From NCBI RefSeq assembly GCF_000498355.1, contig NZ_AVSV01000017.1, positions 19,158 to 83,157 on the forward strand: 64,000 bases of DNA. The letters run 5' to 3'. Source of the stretch: Clostridium sp. Ade.TY (GTDB taxonomy: Bacteria; Bacillota; Clostridia; Clostridiales; Clostridiaceae). The position numbers and the translations under genes were made by a program. A model generated the notes under the pieces. The model worked only from the letters and a program-made list of their open reading frames with translations. It had not been told where the DNA came from and ran no database searches. Positions 45,038-53,730 of this stretch are shown in pieces (position 1 is the stretch's first letter; each line of letters opens with the position of its first letter).

Positions 45038-46762
45038 ATGGACTGTGTAATTATTAATGGAAAAAAAGTTCGAGCTAATAAGGGAGAATCCATATTAGAT
45101 GTTGCAAAAAACAATGGAATAGAAATACCTACTCTATGTTTTTTAAAAGACTGCGATAATATGGGAAACTGTGGAGTATGTCTTGTTGAAGTAGCTGGAG
45201 AAAAAGATTTAGTTAAGGCTTGCTCTTACAAGGTTAAAGATGGAGACATAATAAATACAGCAAATGAAAGAGTTCAAACAGCTGTAAAACATAGAGTATC
45301 TGAAATACTTAATGACCACAATTTAAAATGTGGAAAATGTAAAAGACTTAAAAATTGTGAATTATTAAAATTAGCAATTAAAGTTAATGCTAAAAAAGCA
45401 AAAAATTTCATTAATGATGATGAAAAATACATAGATGATAGAAGTAAATCTATAGTTACAGACAGATCAAAATGCATAAAGTGTGGAAGATGTGTTGCTG
45501 CTTGCAGAGAAAAAATCGGAACTGAAATAATGAACTTCAGAACAGATAGCGATAATAATTTATGTGTTGGACCTGAAAGCTTAGCTTGCTTTGATGAAAC
45601 AAAGTGTTTACTATGTGGCCAATGTGTTGCCGCTTGTCCTGTTGGTGCATTATCTGAAAAATCACATATTGATAGAGTTATTGATGCATTAAATGATGAT
45701 GATAAACATGTAATAGTTGGAATAGCACCATCTGTAAGAACAGCTATTGGAGAATCATTTGGAATGGGCTATGGAAAAGATGTAACTTTCAAATTATATG
45801 AAGCTCTTAGAAAATTAGGATTCAATAAAGTATTTGATGTTAACTTCGCAGCTGATGTTACTATAATGGAAGAAGGAACAGAGCTAATTGGAAGAATTAA
45901 AGAAAATGGACCATTCCCAATGTTTACTTCATGTTGTCCAGGATGGATTAGATTAGTTGAAAATTATTATCCTAACTTATTAAATAATATTTCTTCTGCA
46001 AAATCCCCTCAACAAATTTTTGGAGCAGCAAGTAAAAGCTATTATCCTCACATTGAAGATATAGATCCTAAAAAAGTATTTACTGTATCAGTAATGCCTT
46101 GTACTGCTAAAAAATTTGAATCTGATAGAGTAGAAATGATAAATGATGATATCAAAAATATAGATGCTGTTCTTACAACAAGAGAACTTGCAGATTTAAT
46201 CAAAAAACATAATATAGACTTTAAAAACTTAAAAGGCCAAGATGCAGATCCTGCTATGGGAGAATATACAGGCGCTGGTACAATATTTGGTGCAACAGGT
46301 GGAGTTATGGAAGCCGCACTTAGAACTGCTAAAGATTTAATAGAAGGAACTTCTCTTGAAAATGTTGATTATAAAGAAGTAAGAGGATTAGATGGTATCA
46401 AAGAAGCTACTGTGAATATAGGTGGTACTGATTATAAGGTAGCTGTAGTTCATGGTGGAAAAAATCTTTTTGACTTTATAGAAAGCGGAATGATGGATAA
46501 AGGAAATTATCATTTTATTGAGGTTATGGCATGTCCAGGTGGATGTGTAAATGGTGGTGGACAACCTCATGTAAATTCACTTGATAGAGAAAATATTGAT
46601 ATAAGAAAAGTTAGAGCATCAGTTTTATATAACCAAGATGCCACTCTTTCAAAAAGAAAATCTCATAAAAATAACTCTGTATTAAAAATGTATGAAACAT
46701 ATATTGGTGATCCAAACAAAGGAAAAGCACACGAGTTATTTCACGTTAAATATACAAAGTAA
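45038..46762 (+). CDS. [FeFe] hydrogenase, CpI-like monomeric type
   Basis: A 574-residue [FeFe] hydrogenase, the same length as Clostridium pasteurianum CpI. Domains: N-terminal [2Fe-2S] with C34, C45, C48 and C61; His-Cys [4Fe-4S] HNLKCGKCKRLKNC near 93; two [4Fe-4S] motifs CIKCGRCVAAC (about 147) and CLLCGQCVAAC (about 190); then the H-cluster domain with TSCCPGW near 298, MPCTAKKFE near 352, GEYTGAGTIFGATGG near 407 and MACPGGCVNGGGQP near 497. All H-cluster ligands are present. It makes or consumes H2 with ferredoxin. It is 15 bp from asrA in one operon with asrC, so I infer that it exchanges electrons with the sulfite reductase. RBS AGAGGAG. Confidence 0.96.
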   Translation: MDCVIINGKKVRANKGESILDVAKNNGIEIPTLCFLKDCDNMGNCGVCLVEVAGEKDLVKACSYKVKDGDIINTANERVQTAVKHRVSEILNDHNLKCGKCKRLKNCELLKLAIKVNAKKAKNFINDDEKYIDDRSKSIVTDRSKCIKCGRCVAACREKIGTEIMNFRTDSDNNLCVGPESLACFDETKCLLCGQCVAACPVGALSEKSHIDRVIDALNDDDKHVIVGIAPSVRTAIGESFGMGYGKDVTFKLYEALRKLGFNKVFDVNFAADVTIMEEGTELIGRIKENGPFPMFTSCCPGWIRLVENYYPNLLNNISSAKSPQQIFGAASKSYYPHIEDIDPKKVFTVSVMPCTAKKFESDRVEMINDDIKNIDAVLTTRELADLIKKHNIDFKNLKGQDADPAMGEYTGAGTIFGATGGVMEAALRTAKDLIEGTSLENVDYKEVRGLDGIKEATVNIGGTDYKVAVVHGGKNLFDFIESGMMDKGNYHFIEVMACPGGCVNGGGQPHVNSLDRENIDIRKVRASVLYNQDATLSKRKSHKNNSVLKMYETYIGDPNKGKAHELFHVKYTK

Positions 46763-46777
46763 TATGGAGGCATTTAT

Positions 46778-47815
46778 ATGGATTATAAATTATCAAAAGT
46801 TCAAAGCGATGAACTAATAAATAAATTAAAAGAAGATTATAGAATTTATGCACCTATAAGTTTTGATGGTGAAGGAAGACATAGTTATACTAATAATATT
46901 AGATATGGAGAAATAAATTCTTTCAATGACGTAGTTTATAAAGAAAAATCTCAATTTTCACCAAAAGAATTATTAATACCAATAAACCATACTCTAGCAT
47001 TAAAATTTGACGGAAAAGAAATTGATGCAATTAGTGATGAAGATGATAGAGATATTATTATAATTCTTCGTTCTTGTGATTTACACGGAATAAAGAGAAT
47101 AGATAACTCACTTAAAAATGATAAATTTTATAGAAATAGAAGAGATAAAGTAAAATTTATGCTTATGGGATGCCCTAAATCATTTGATACTTGTTTTTGT
47201 GTTTCTATGGGAACTAATACATGTGATAACTATTCACTAGGTATCAAATTTGATGAAGATAGTATTTCAATAAAAGTTAAAGATGATGCTTTTAATAAAT
47301 ATTTTGAAGACTCAATAAAAACAAAATTTGAAATGGAATTTGCAAAAGAAAATGAAATCAAAGTAAAAATTCCTGAAATAGAAACTTGGGACAAGATAGT
47401 TCTAGATAAAGTTAAAAATTTAGATTTATGGAATACTTATAAAAATCGTTGTATAGGTTGTGGAAGCTGTAATATGAGTTGTATAACTTGTTCATGTATG
47501 CTTACTCAAGAAGTTGTTCATACTGATAATTCTAAGTTAAAAGAAGTAAGAAGAACTTGGAATGGATGTCAGCTTATAAAATCATCTGCTTTAAAAAACA
47601 AAGACTTAAATGATATTGTTCCTATAAGAATAAGACAAAGAGTTTTAGACAAATTTTATAGACCAAAACTTGATGTATCAAGAGAACAAATATGTGTAGG
47701 TTGTGGTAGATGTACTGATATATGTCCTAGATATATAAATTTTGCGGTTACAGTTAATAAATTAAGTGCTGAACTTGATAAAATTTACGAAGACTTAGGA
47801 AGAACAATAAAATAG
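46778..47815 (+). CDS. asrA: Anaerobic sulfite reductase subunit A
   Basis: AsrA is the ferredoxin-like electron carrier subunit of the assimilatory/dissimilatory-type anaerobic sulfite reductase. The 345-residue protein has the AsrA N-terminal domain (about 1-215, with IIILRSCDLHGIKRID near 90 and a CPKSFDTCFCVSMG motif near 133) and two C-terminal [4Fe-4S] motifs, CIGCGSCNMSCITCSC near 227 and CVGCGRCTDICP near 307. In Salmonella AsrA takes electrons from the flavin subunit AsrB; here asrB is absent and a hydrogenase gene lies directly upstream. RBS TGGAGG precedes ATG 46778. Confidence 0.95.
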   Translation: MDYKLSKVQSDELINKLKEDYRIYAPISFDGEGRHSYTNNIRYGEINSFNDVVYKEKSQFSPKELLIPINHTLALKFDGKEIDAISDEDDRDIIIILRSCDLHGIKRIDNSLKNDKFYRNRRDKVKFMLMGCPKSFDTCFCVSMGTNTCDNYSLGIKFDEDSISIKVKDDAFNKYFEDSIKTKFEMEFAKENEIKVKIPEIETWDKIVLDKVKNLDLWNTYKNRCIGCGSCNMSCITCSCMLTQEVVHTDNSKLKEVRRTWNGCQLIKSSALKNKDLNDIVPIRIRQRVLDKFYRPKLDVSREQICVGCGRCTDICPRYINFAVTVNKLSAELDKIYEDLGRTIK

Positions 47816-47833
47816 TAAAAAGAGGTAGATAAT

Positions 47834-48832
47834 ATGAATAAAGATATTGATATTAATAAATTGCGTACTAACTGTTTCCGTGAATCTAAAGTTCCTGGAG
47901 AATTTATGTTCCAAATGAGAGTTCCAGGCGGTACTATAAGTGCTAAACACTTAAGTTTAGTTCAAAAATTAGCTGAAGAATACGGAAATGGAAGCTTTCA
48001 CTTTGGAACTAGACAAACTTTTAATATTCCAGGAATAAAATATGAAAATATAGAAAAAGTAAATAAATTAGTTAAAGATTACATAGATGAAATAGAAAAT
48101 AAAGAATGTGGAGTTGATATCGAAGCTGATGAATTTGGCTACCCAACATTAGGCGCTAGAAATATTTCAGCCTGTGTTGGTGCTGACCATTGTATTAAAG
48201 CTAATGCAAAAACTCCTTATTTAGCTAGAAAATTAGAACAAATAATTTTCCCAAGCAATTATCATATAAAAATATGTATTGCTGGATGCCCAAATGACTG
48301 TATTAAAGCTCATATGACTGATTTTGGAATAATAGGTGTAACTATTCCTCAATATGATTATGACAGATGTGTAGGATGTGGAGCATGCGCTAGAGCATGT
48401 GCTGCTCACTCAACATCTGCCATTAAAGAAATAAACGGTAAAATAATCAGAAATGAAGAGCTATGTATTGGTTGTGGAGAATGTGTTGAAGCATGTCCTA
48501 CTAGAGCCTTTACTCGTTCAAAAGAAAATTATTATAGAATTTTAATCGGAGGAAGAACTAGTAAAAAGACTCCAAGACTTGGTGAAGTTTTCTTAGATTA
48601 TATAACTGAAGATGTATTATATGCTGTTATAAGAAACTGGGAAACATTCTCTAAAGAAGTTTTAAATGGTTCTCCTAAATATCTTCATGGAGGACATTTA
48701 ATGGATATGGCTGGATATAATAAGTTTAAAGAAATTATGTTAAGTGATGTTGAATTAAATAAAGAAGCAAAAGTTGCAACTAGACTTAATTGGAAAGAAC
48801 GTGAATATAAAGCTAATATTAACGTTAAATAA
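47834..48832 (+). CDS. asrC: Anaerobic sulfite reductase subunit C (siroheme catalytic subunit)
   Basis: AsrC carries the siroheme-[4Fe-4S] centre that reduces sulfite to sulfide with six electrons. The 332-residue protein has the nitrite/sulfite reductase half-domain (PGEFMFQMRVPGGTIS near 21), the siroheme cluster cysteines in ACVGADHCIKA near 113 and CIAGCPNDCIKAH near 151, then two ferredoxin motifs CVGCGACARAC near 179 and CIGCGECVEAC near 208. It lies 18 bp after asrA; the operon ends in a strong terminator. Sulfide production by this enzyme is the basis of black colonies on sulfite media for C. perfringens. Confidence 0.96.
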   Translation: MNKDIDINKLRTNCFRESKVPGEFMFQMRVPGGTISAKHLSLVQKLAEEYGNGSFHFGTRQTFNIPGIKYENIEKVNKLVKDYIDEIENKECGVDIEADEFGYPTLGARNISACVGADHCIKANAKTPYLARKLEQIIFPSNYHIKICIAGCPNDCIKAHMTDFGIIGVTIPQYDYDRCVGCGACARACAAHSTSAIKEINGKIIRNEELCIGCGECVEACPTRAFTRSKENYYRILIGGRTSKKTPRLGEVFLDYITEDVLYAVIRNWETFSKEVLNGSPKYLHGGHLMDMAGYNKFKEIMLSDVELNKEAKVATRLNWKEREYKANINVK

Positions 48833-48841
48833 TTTACTATA

Positions 48842-48880
48842 AAAAAAGAGCTACTTTAAAAAGTAGCTCTTTTTTATTTA
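48842..48880 (+). terminator. Terminator of the hydrogenase-asrA-asrC operon
   Basis: AAAAAAAGAGCTACTTT / AAAGTAGCTCTTTTTT hairpin with flanking A and T runs, ten bases after the asrC stop. Confidence 0.92.
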
Positions 48881-49016
48881 TGTATTTTAAGTATTTACTT
48901 TGATATTTATAATTTTATAATCCTAAAAATTTTATCAAAAATACTATTAATTTATACTTAAAGTGATACAAATAAATCTAATTACTTTCTTGGAAAGTAC
49001 TTATTTTAACTTTATA

Positions 49017-49508
49017 CTATTTTAATTGTAATTTTTCAATTAATGGCATAATGTATTGTTTTGAATCTGATGGAACTTTTCTTATTTCCAATTCAATACC
49101 TTTATCATTTAATTTTTTAAATGCTTCTATATCTATATTATCTACTGAAACTGCATTTTTTATTTGTTTCTTTCCTCTTTTAAATGACATTCCACCAATA
49201 TTTACACTATTAATATCAACACCTTGTTCTACCATTCTTAATACATCTGTTGGGTTTGTAAAAAGTAATAAAACCTTATCATCAATATATTTATAATCAT
49301 TATAAACTTTTATTGCTTTATCTACGCTTATAACATGTGATTTCACTCCAGGAGGTGCAACTTGTGTCAATAAAGTTTTTCTGATATCATCATTTGCAAC
49401 GTCATCATTACAAACTATTATTCTTTGACATCCTGTTTGTTTGCTCCAAATTGTTGCTACTTGACCGTGTATTAATCTATCATCTATTCTTGCTAAAACT
49501 ACTTTCAT
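49017..49508 (-). CDS. PTS EIIB, mannose/fructose/sorbose type
   Basis: A 163-residue EIIB of the mannose-class PTS: VVLARIDDRLIHGQVATIW at the N-terminus, with phospho-acceptor His 14, and the usual IIVCNDDVANDDIRKTLLTQVAPPGVK (in part) near 31. EIIB passes phosphate from EIIA to the sugar bound by EIIC/EIID, but no EIIC or EIID gene follows: the asr operon terminator lies beyond. It overlaps the EIIA stop as TAATG. It is therefore either partner to a permease encoded elsewhere or part of a signalling relay to LevR. Confidence 0.94.
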   Translation of the reverse strand: MKVVLARIDDRLIHGQVATIWSKQTGCQRIIVCNDDVANDDIRKTLLTQVAPPGVKSHVISVDKAIKVYNDYKYIDDKVLLLFTNPTDVLRMVEQGVDINSVNIGGMSFKRGKKQIKNAVSVDNIDIEAFKKLNDKGIELEIRKVPSDSKQYIMPLIEKLQLK

Positions 49509-49927
49509 TATAAATCATCCTCCTCTGTGTTTTTAATTACTTTTATAAGTGACTTTATACTTTTATTTCCTGCAGTTAATGCTACACTAACTAGTTCTTT
49601 TAAATTTAAAAATTTCATACTTCCGAAAATTTCAAGTACCATTGGAAGATTCACTCCAGCTACTACTTCCATATTATCATTTTTAAGTGCCATCATACTC
49701 GCAACATTATACGGGCTTCCCCCAAACAAATCTACCATAAATAGAACTCCATCTTTAGTATCTAATTCACTAATTACTTCATTATATTTATCAACTAAAT
49801 CTTCTAAGCCTTCTCCTGGCTTAAAAGTTATATATCCTACATTTTCTTGCTTTCCAAAAATCATTTCAGAAGAATTTAATAGTTCTTCCGAAAAATTTCC
49901 ATGTGTTCCCAAAATGACAGCAACCAC
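49508..49927 (-). CDS. PTS EIIA, mannose type
   Basis: A 139-residue EIIA-Man domain: VAVILGTHGNFSEELLNSSEMIFG with phospho-acceptor His 9, then GVLFMVDLFGGSPYNVASMMA near 60 (in part). It receives phosphate from HPr. The start is GTG 49927 with GAGGG upstream. It is the first of a two-gene leftward operon behind a sigma-54 promoter (49979-49993) and next to a LevR-type activator. Confidence 0.94.
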   Translation of the reverse strand: MVAVILGTHGNFSEELLNSSEMIFGKQENVGYITFKPGEGLEDLVDKYNEVISELDTKDGVLFMVDLFGGSPYNVASMMALKNDNMEVVAGVNLPMVLEIFGSMKFLNLKELVSVALTAGNKSIKSLIKVIKNTEEDDL

Positions 49928-49978
49928 ATCGATCCCTCTTTTCTTTAGTTTTAATTTACACGACTTATATTTAAGAAG

Positions 49979-49993
49979 GCAATTATCATGCCA
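49979..49993 (-). promoter_or_regulatory. Sigma-54 promoter for the EIIA-EIIB genes
   Basis: On the minus strand TGGCATGATAATTGC matches TGGCAC-N5-TTGC at eight of ten... fixed positions save one (T for C at the sixth base), with GG and GC at the required spacing. It stands 52 bp before the EIIA start and beside a LevR-type sigma-54 activator gene. A near-palindrome GCTTATTAATTAGC at 50027-50040 is a candidate upstream activator site. Confidence 0.85.
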
Positions 49994-50150
49994 AAGTTGT
50001 GTATTAAATGAAAAGTTTTCACGATGGCTTATTAATTAGCGTATAACCAATAAAATTTTTTAATTTTTTATTGATACAGTTTATTTTGTTTTTGATACTC
50101 TTTTAATACTATACTAATATACTTTTTGATACTTTATATGTTTTTTAATA

Positions 50151-52940
50151 CTATAGTAATAGTATCTCTGCTAAGTAATATATTTCATCATCACTTAGTT
50201 GTAAATTTAAAGCCTCTTTGAACATATATGTAGCCTGTTTTATTCCACTAACAATACTTTCATCAAGAGCTCCTATATCATAAGAATACTTAAGTTCATC
50301 ATTAGTTAGTACTCTTTCTAATGCACAAGCTGTATGAAGCACAATTCTAACTTTCATTGAATTCGTAAAATCTCTATGTGTTATCTCCTCTAATATATTA
50401 GTGAATTCTAATAATAAATTATTTATTTTATCAGGATTTAAATATGTGATAGTTTCTTTTAAACTATCATAGCAAAGATTGTTTAATACAATATCACCTT
50501 GTATATCCTCTTCTAATAATATACTTTCTCCCTTAAATATTTTTTCAATAATTTTTTCTCCCTTTCCTGATATAAGGCTTTCAAGAGAAATAAAAGGTAC
50601 ATTAAGATTTGGATCAATACTTCCTACTATAGCCAAAATCTTATTATTTTTTCCTATCTTCTTTATTTCTTCCTTACAGTTTTTTATTCCTATAGGTATA
50701 ACATCCACATTTTCATCTGATATATTTTTTACTATATCAACAACTAACTCTTTAAGTTTTATTGCTGCTCCTTTTCCACTGGAACATACTGTTATTATTG
50801 CACCTTTATTTTCGTTTTTATTTTCATTTTCCTTTTTATTAATACTGTATCCTTTAAACTCTTTTAAGTATTGATACAGTCCTTCTAAATCAACGTCATT
50901 TAATGATGATTTTCTAGCAGCTTCTAATACAGTAGGTGTTGATACCATATCAAGAGTCCTTATTTTTATACCTGTTTCCTCATATATTATATTTCCGAAA
51001 CTATTTAGCGACCCCATATCAACAAGAAGCATAACTCCCTTGCCCCTATCTATTTCTTTTACCTTATGAGTAACAAGTTCTAATGTTTGTTTAGGACTTA
51101 TTTCAAGCGGCATATCAACTGCAACTATATTATCACTATCAAATAACTTAACTGCTACATTAACCATACTACTTGCTGTGCTGCTTCCGTGAGCTGCAAC
51201 AACAACTCCAATTTTTTTATTAACATCAGTATCTTCTATAGATGTTAATAATATTGTTATATATGTAGCTTCCCCTTTTGGAATTTGTGTATTAAAATAT
51301 ACTTCCGCTCTCTTACATATTTCTTCTGCAACTTTATATTCATTAGGGTGTTCTGCTATTATATCTTGCATTTCTTCATAATCTTGTTCTATATTTTGGT
51401 TTAATCTATTAAAGAAAGCACTCATATGAAGACTCATTGCATATAAAAATCTATCATTATAACTTATTCCAAGTTTTTCTTCAGCTAAAGCTTTTATTTC
51501 TTGTGAAAAGTTTATTATTTTCTCATCAACTATTTTTAATAATCCTTCTCTTGAATATTTATCATTTTTTATTTTATCGTAAAAGCATCTTATATGTACT
51601 ATTATATCCGTAGTTATAAATTTATTTATAGCCTCTTCATCCATTCCTTCTTCTCTTAATATTGATGCTTTATCTTCTATTATTTTATATAAATTAAATG
51701 GAGGTTCATAATTACCTTCTTCATCCAATAATATTACATTCTTATCAGGATTAATTACTAATTCAGATGGAACTAAATTTATTATTTCTTCCTTCTCCTT
51801 AATTTTTGAACTTATTCCAAGAAGTCCACTTTGAATATTATTAGGCATCATTTTTAAATTTATATCAATATAATTCTCTCCACTTATACTATTTAAAAAT
51901 CCCTTTGCACATAATAATTGTATATTTGATTTTAATTGTCCTATGTTACCAAAAGTAGTGCTTCCTATAAGAGCCTTTATTGCTTCAACCGATATTTTTA
52001 TTGGCTTATTAACTCTTATAGCCTCATTATGAAAAAGGTGTTTTATAATATCTATCTTATCTGCTATTGACCTTTCTTCAAAACTAGGAATTCTAATTGT
52101 TATAGGTATTCTTCTAACAAAAGTGCTAAGTAATGCTGAATTTGGATCTTCAGTTGTAGCTCCAATAATTAATACATTAGCTTTTCTTTTTCTTTCTGTC
52201 TCTCCTAATTTATTAAACGTACCTGTATCCATAAAATAGAATATCATCTCTTGGCCTTCTGGAGGTAGTCTATGTATTTCATCTAAAAATAATATTCCTC
52301 CATTAGCCTTCTCAACTATACCATCCTTATCAGTATCAGCCCCAGTAAATGCTCCTTTAACATGTCCAAATATATATGATAAAAGAAGCTGTGGGTTATT
52401 GTAATAATCTGCACAATTGAATATTATAAACGGAGCATCTTCATCTAACTTTCCAATATATTTTGCGTAGCTATACATTCTATTTGCAAATAAACTTTTC
52501 CCTACTCCCGTTGGTCCTACTATTAAAGTATGTAATCCATTTGGAGGATACATAATTGCTGCTTTAGCTTGCTCTACTTGAGTTTTTAAACTAGTGTCAT
52601 GCCCTATTAAGTAGTCAAAAGGAGACTTTTCTTTTACTTCTTCTACTGGTTTTACTAATGATTCTATATCGTCTATTTCAATTAAATCATCTGGAAGGGT
52701 TACATTAAATAAATCTTCAAATATTTTTCTGTCAAAATATTTTACAGGTCTGCATTTAACTTTAATTGCTCTTTTTTCTCTACAAAGATCATTAAGTTCT
52801 TTACTTACATTATTTCTCAGTATTCCAAGTGCATCTCCAATTTCTTGGGCACTTATTCCTACACATTCCTCTAAATTATTTTTTGAATACTTTGAACAAA
52901 CTTCATTTAAGTAATTATAAATTTTCTCTATTCTCTTCAA
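50151..52940 (-). CDS. LevR-type sigma-54-dependent activator with PTS regulation domains
   Basis: A 929-residue activator of full LevR length. Domains: N-terminal winged HTH (about 1-65); AAA+ domain (about 105-345) with Walker A VGPTGVGKS near 142, the sigma-54 contact GAFTGAD near 198, and GGILFLDEIHRLP near 215; PRD1 (about 450-560); EIIA-Man-like domain (about 575-690) with VVAAHGSSTASS; EIIB-Gat-like domain (about 715-800) with the Cys of VCSSGKGAA; PRD2 (about 825-929). Phosphorylation by HPr and by EIIB would set its activity. It is read in the same direction as the EIIA-EIIB operon it most likely controls. Confidence 0.95.
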   Translation of the reverse strand: MKRIEKIYNYLNEVCSKYSKNNLEECVGISAQEIGDALGILRNNVSKELNDLCREKRAIKVKCRPVKYFDRKIFEDLFNVTLPDDLIEIDDIESLVKPVEEVKEKSPFDYLIGHDTSLKTQVEQAKAAIMYPPNGLHTLIVGPTGVGKSLFANRMYSYAKYIGKLDEDAPFIIFNCADYYNNPQLLLSYIFGHVKGAFTGADTDKDGIVEKANGGILFLDEIHRLPPEGQEMIFYFMDTGTFNKLGETERKRKANVLIIGATTEDPNSALLSTFVRRIPITIRIPSFEERSIADKIDIIKHLFHNEAIRVNKPIKISVEAIKALIGSTTFGNIGQLKSNIQLLCAKGFLNSISGENYIDINLKMMPNNIQSGLLGISSKIKEKEEIINLVPSELVINPDKNVILLDEEGNYEPPFNLYKIIEDKASILREEGMDEEAINKFITTDIIVHIRCFYDKIKNDKYSREGLLKIVDEKIINFSQEIKALAEEKLGISYNDRFLYAMSLHMSAFFNRLNQNIEQDYEEMQDIIAEHPNEYKVAEEICKRAEVYFNTQIPKGEATYITILLTSIEDTDVNKKIGVVVAAHGSSTASSMVNVAVKLFDSDNIVAVDMPLEISPKQTLELVTHKVKEIDRGKGVMLLVDMGSLNSFGNIIYEETGIKIRTLDMVSTPTVLEAARKSSLNDVDLEGLYQYLKEFKGYSINKKENENKNENKGAIITVCSSGKGAAIKLKELVVDIVKNISDENVDVIPIGIKNCKEEIKKIGKNNKILAIVGSIDPNLNVPFISLESLISGKGEKIIEKIFKGESILLEEDIQGDIVLNNLCYDSLKETITYLNPDKINNLLLEFTNILEEITHRDFTNSMKVRIVLHTACALERVLTNDELKYSYDIGALDESIVSGIKQATYMFKEALNLQLSDDEIYYLAEILLL

Positions 52941-53133
52941 ATGTATAGTCCACCTTTCTTATAAATTTATATATTGTGATTGTAAACCTTATCTTTATTG
53001 TATTTCAATTTAAATCTAATTAGTTATTATCTTTTTACACTTTATTAATACTTTATATGTATATTTAAACTTATTCCCTATTCTAGCTTATTTAATAACT
53101 TTATCATAAATAAAATAAATTGTTAACAAAAAA

Positions 53134-53176
53134 TGTAATCTAAATCACATTTAATAAATATTAATTATGATATTCT
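53134..53176 (+). promoter_or_regulatory. Crp/Fnr-type dyad and -10 box ahead of the 53216 gene
   Basis: TGTAATCTAAATCACA (53134-53149) is a 16-bp dyad of Crp-family type. TATTCT (53171-53176) is a -10 box, giving a start point near 53183; the dyad centre (53141.5) is then at -41.5, the class II activator position. No good -35 box is present, as expected for an activator-dependent promoter. The same geometry and consensus TGTAAY-N4-RTYACA recur upstream of hcp. Confidence 0.65.
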
Positions 53177-53215
53177 TACTTTATTGAATGTGATTTTAAT
53201 AGGAGATGTTATATT

Positions 53216-53647
53216 ATGGATGAAAAAACACAAGAAATATTATGTAAAGTTACTGAAGAACATACTTTTAGTAGATTAGTTGCTATACTAAGAAAAGCTA
53301 TGAAAGAATCTGATGAATACACAAGTTCATTACTTTCAATAACTGAAAATCAACCTTATGAATATGAATATATAAATGAAATAGAAGAAGCAACTTTAGA
53401 TGATTCTCTAATTTCTAAGTTAGAAGATATTGAAGAAATACTTAAATGTTTACTTAAAGGCTCAAATAAGTTGCAAGCATTACAAAGAGCATTTAAAGAA
53501 TTTTCAAATGGTTCTTATAATGGATGTAAAGATTATTTAGATTTAAATACTTTAAAGAAAACATTAAAGAAAGTTTTAACAGAAAAAGGTTGTACTGAAA
53601 ATATTGATTCAATAATTGATATTTGGGTTAAAAAACTTTTCGAATAA
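53216..53647 (+). CDS. Unknown 143-residue protein with a Crp-type promoter
   Basis: An acidic, mainly helical cytoplasmic protein with no family I recognise. No signal peptide, membrane segment or metal motif; cysteines at KGSNK-adjacent CLLKG, NGCKDY and KGCTEN are scattered. RBS TAGGAGATG precedes ATG 53216. It is monocistronic and stands behind a promoter that looks like the hcp promoter, so it may belong to an anaerobic or nitrosative-stress response. That is inference from the site only. Confidence 0.75.
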   Translation: MDEKTQEILCKVTEEHTFSRLVAILRKAMKESDEYTSSLLSITENQPYEYEYINEIEEATLDDSLISKLEDIEEILKCLLKGSNKLQALQRAFKEFSNGSYNGCKDYLDLNTLKKTLKKVLTEKGCTENIDSIIDIWVKKLFE

Positions 53648-53670
53648 TATATTTTTAAATATAATAATTA

Positions 53671-53719
53671 AGTTTATAAAAGTTGATTTCTAAAACACAA
53701 ATCAGCTTTTATAAACTTT
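53671..53719. terminator. Bidirectional terminator between the 53216 gene and DUF190 gene
   Basis: GTTTATAAAAGTTGATTT / AAATCAGCTTTTATAAAC forms a long stem with one wobble and a 9-base loop, shared by convergent genes. Confidence 0.8.
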
Positions 53720-53730
53720 ATTTTTTAATA

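Noticed and set aside
45038..46762. Reading the hydrogenase as a NADH-dehydrogenase G-like or formate dehydrogenase subunit
   Set aside because: The N-terminal Fe-S domains are shared with NuoG, but all three H-cluster motifs (TSCCPGW, MPCTAKKFE, MACPGGCVNGGGQP) are present, so it is an [FeFe] hydrogenase.
44494..49016. Search for asrB within or around the asr genes
   Set aside because: No FAD/NAD(P)H reductase frame is present on either strand between the riboswitch and the PTS genes.
49527..50039. 170-codon plus-strand open frame over the EIIA gene
   Set aside because: Antisense shadow of EIIA extending into its promoter; composition is not protein-like and the sigma-54 promoter lies within it.
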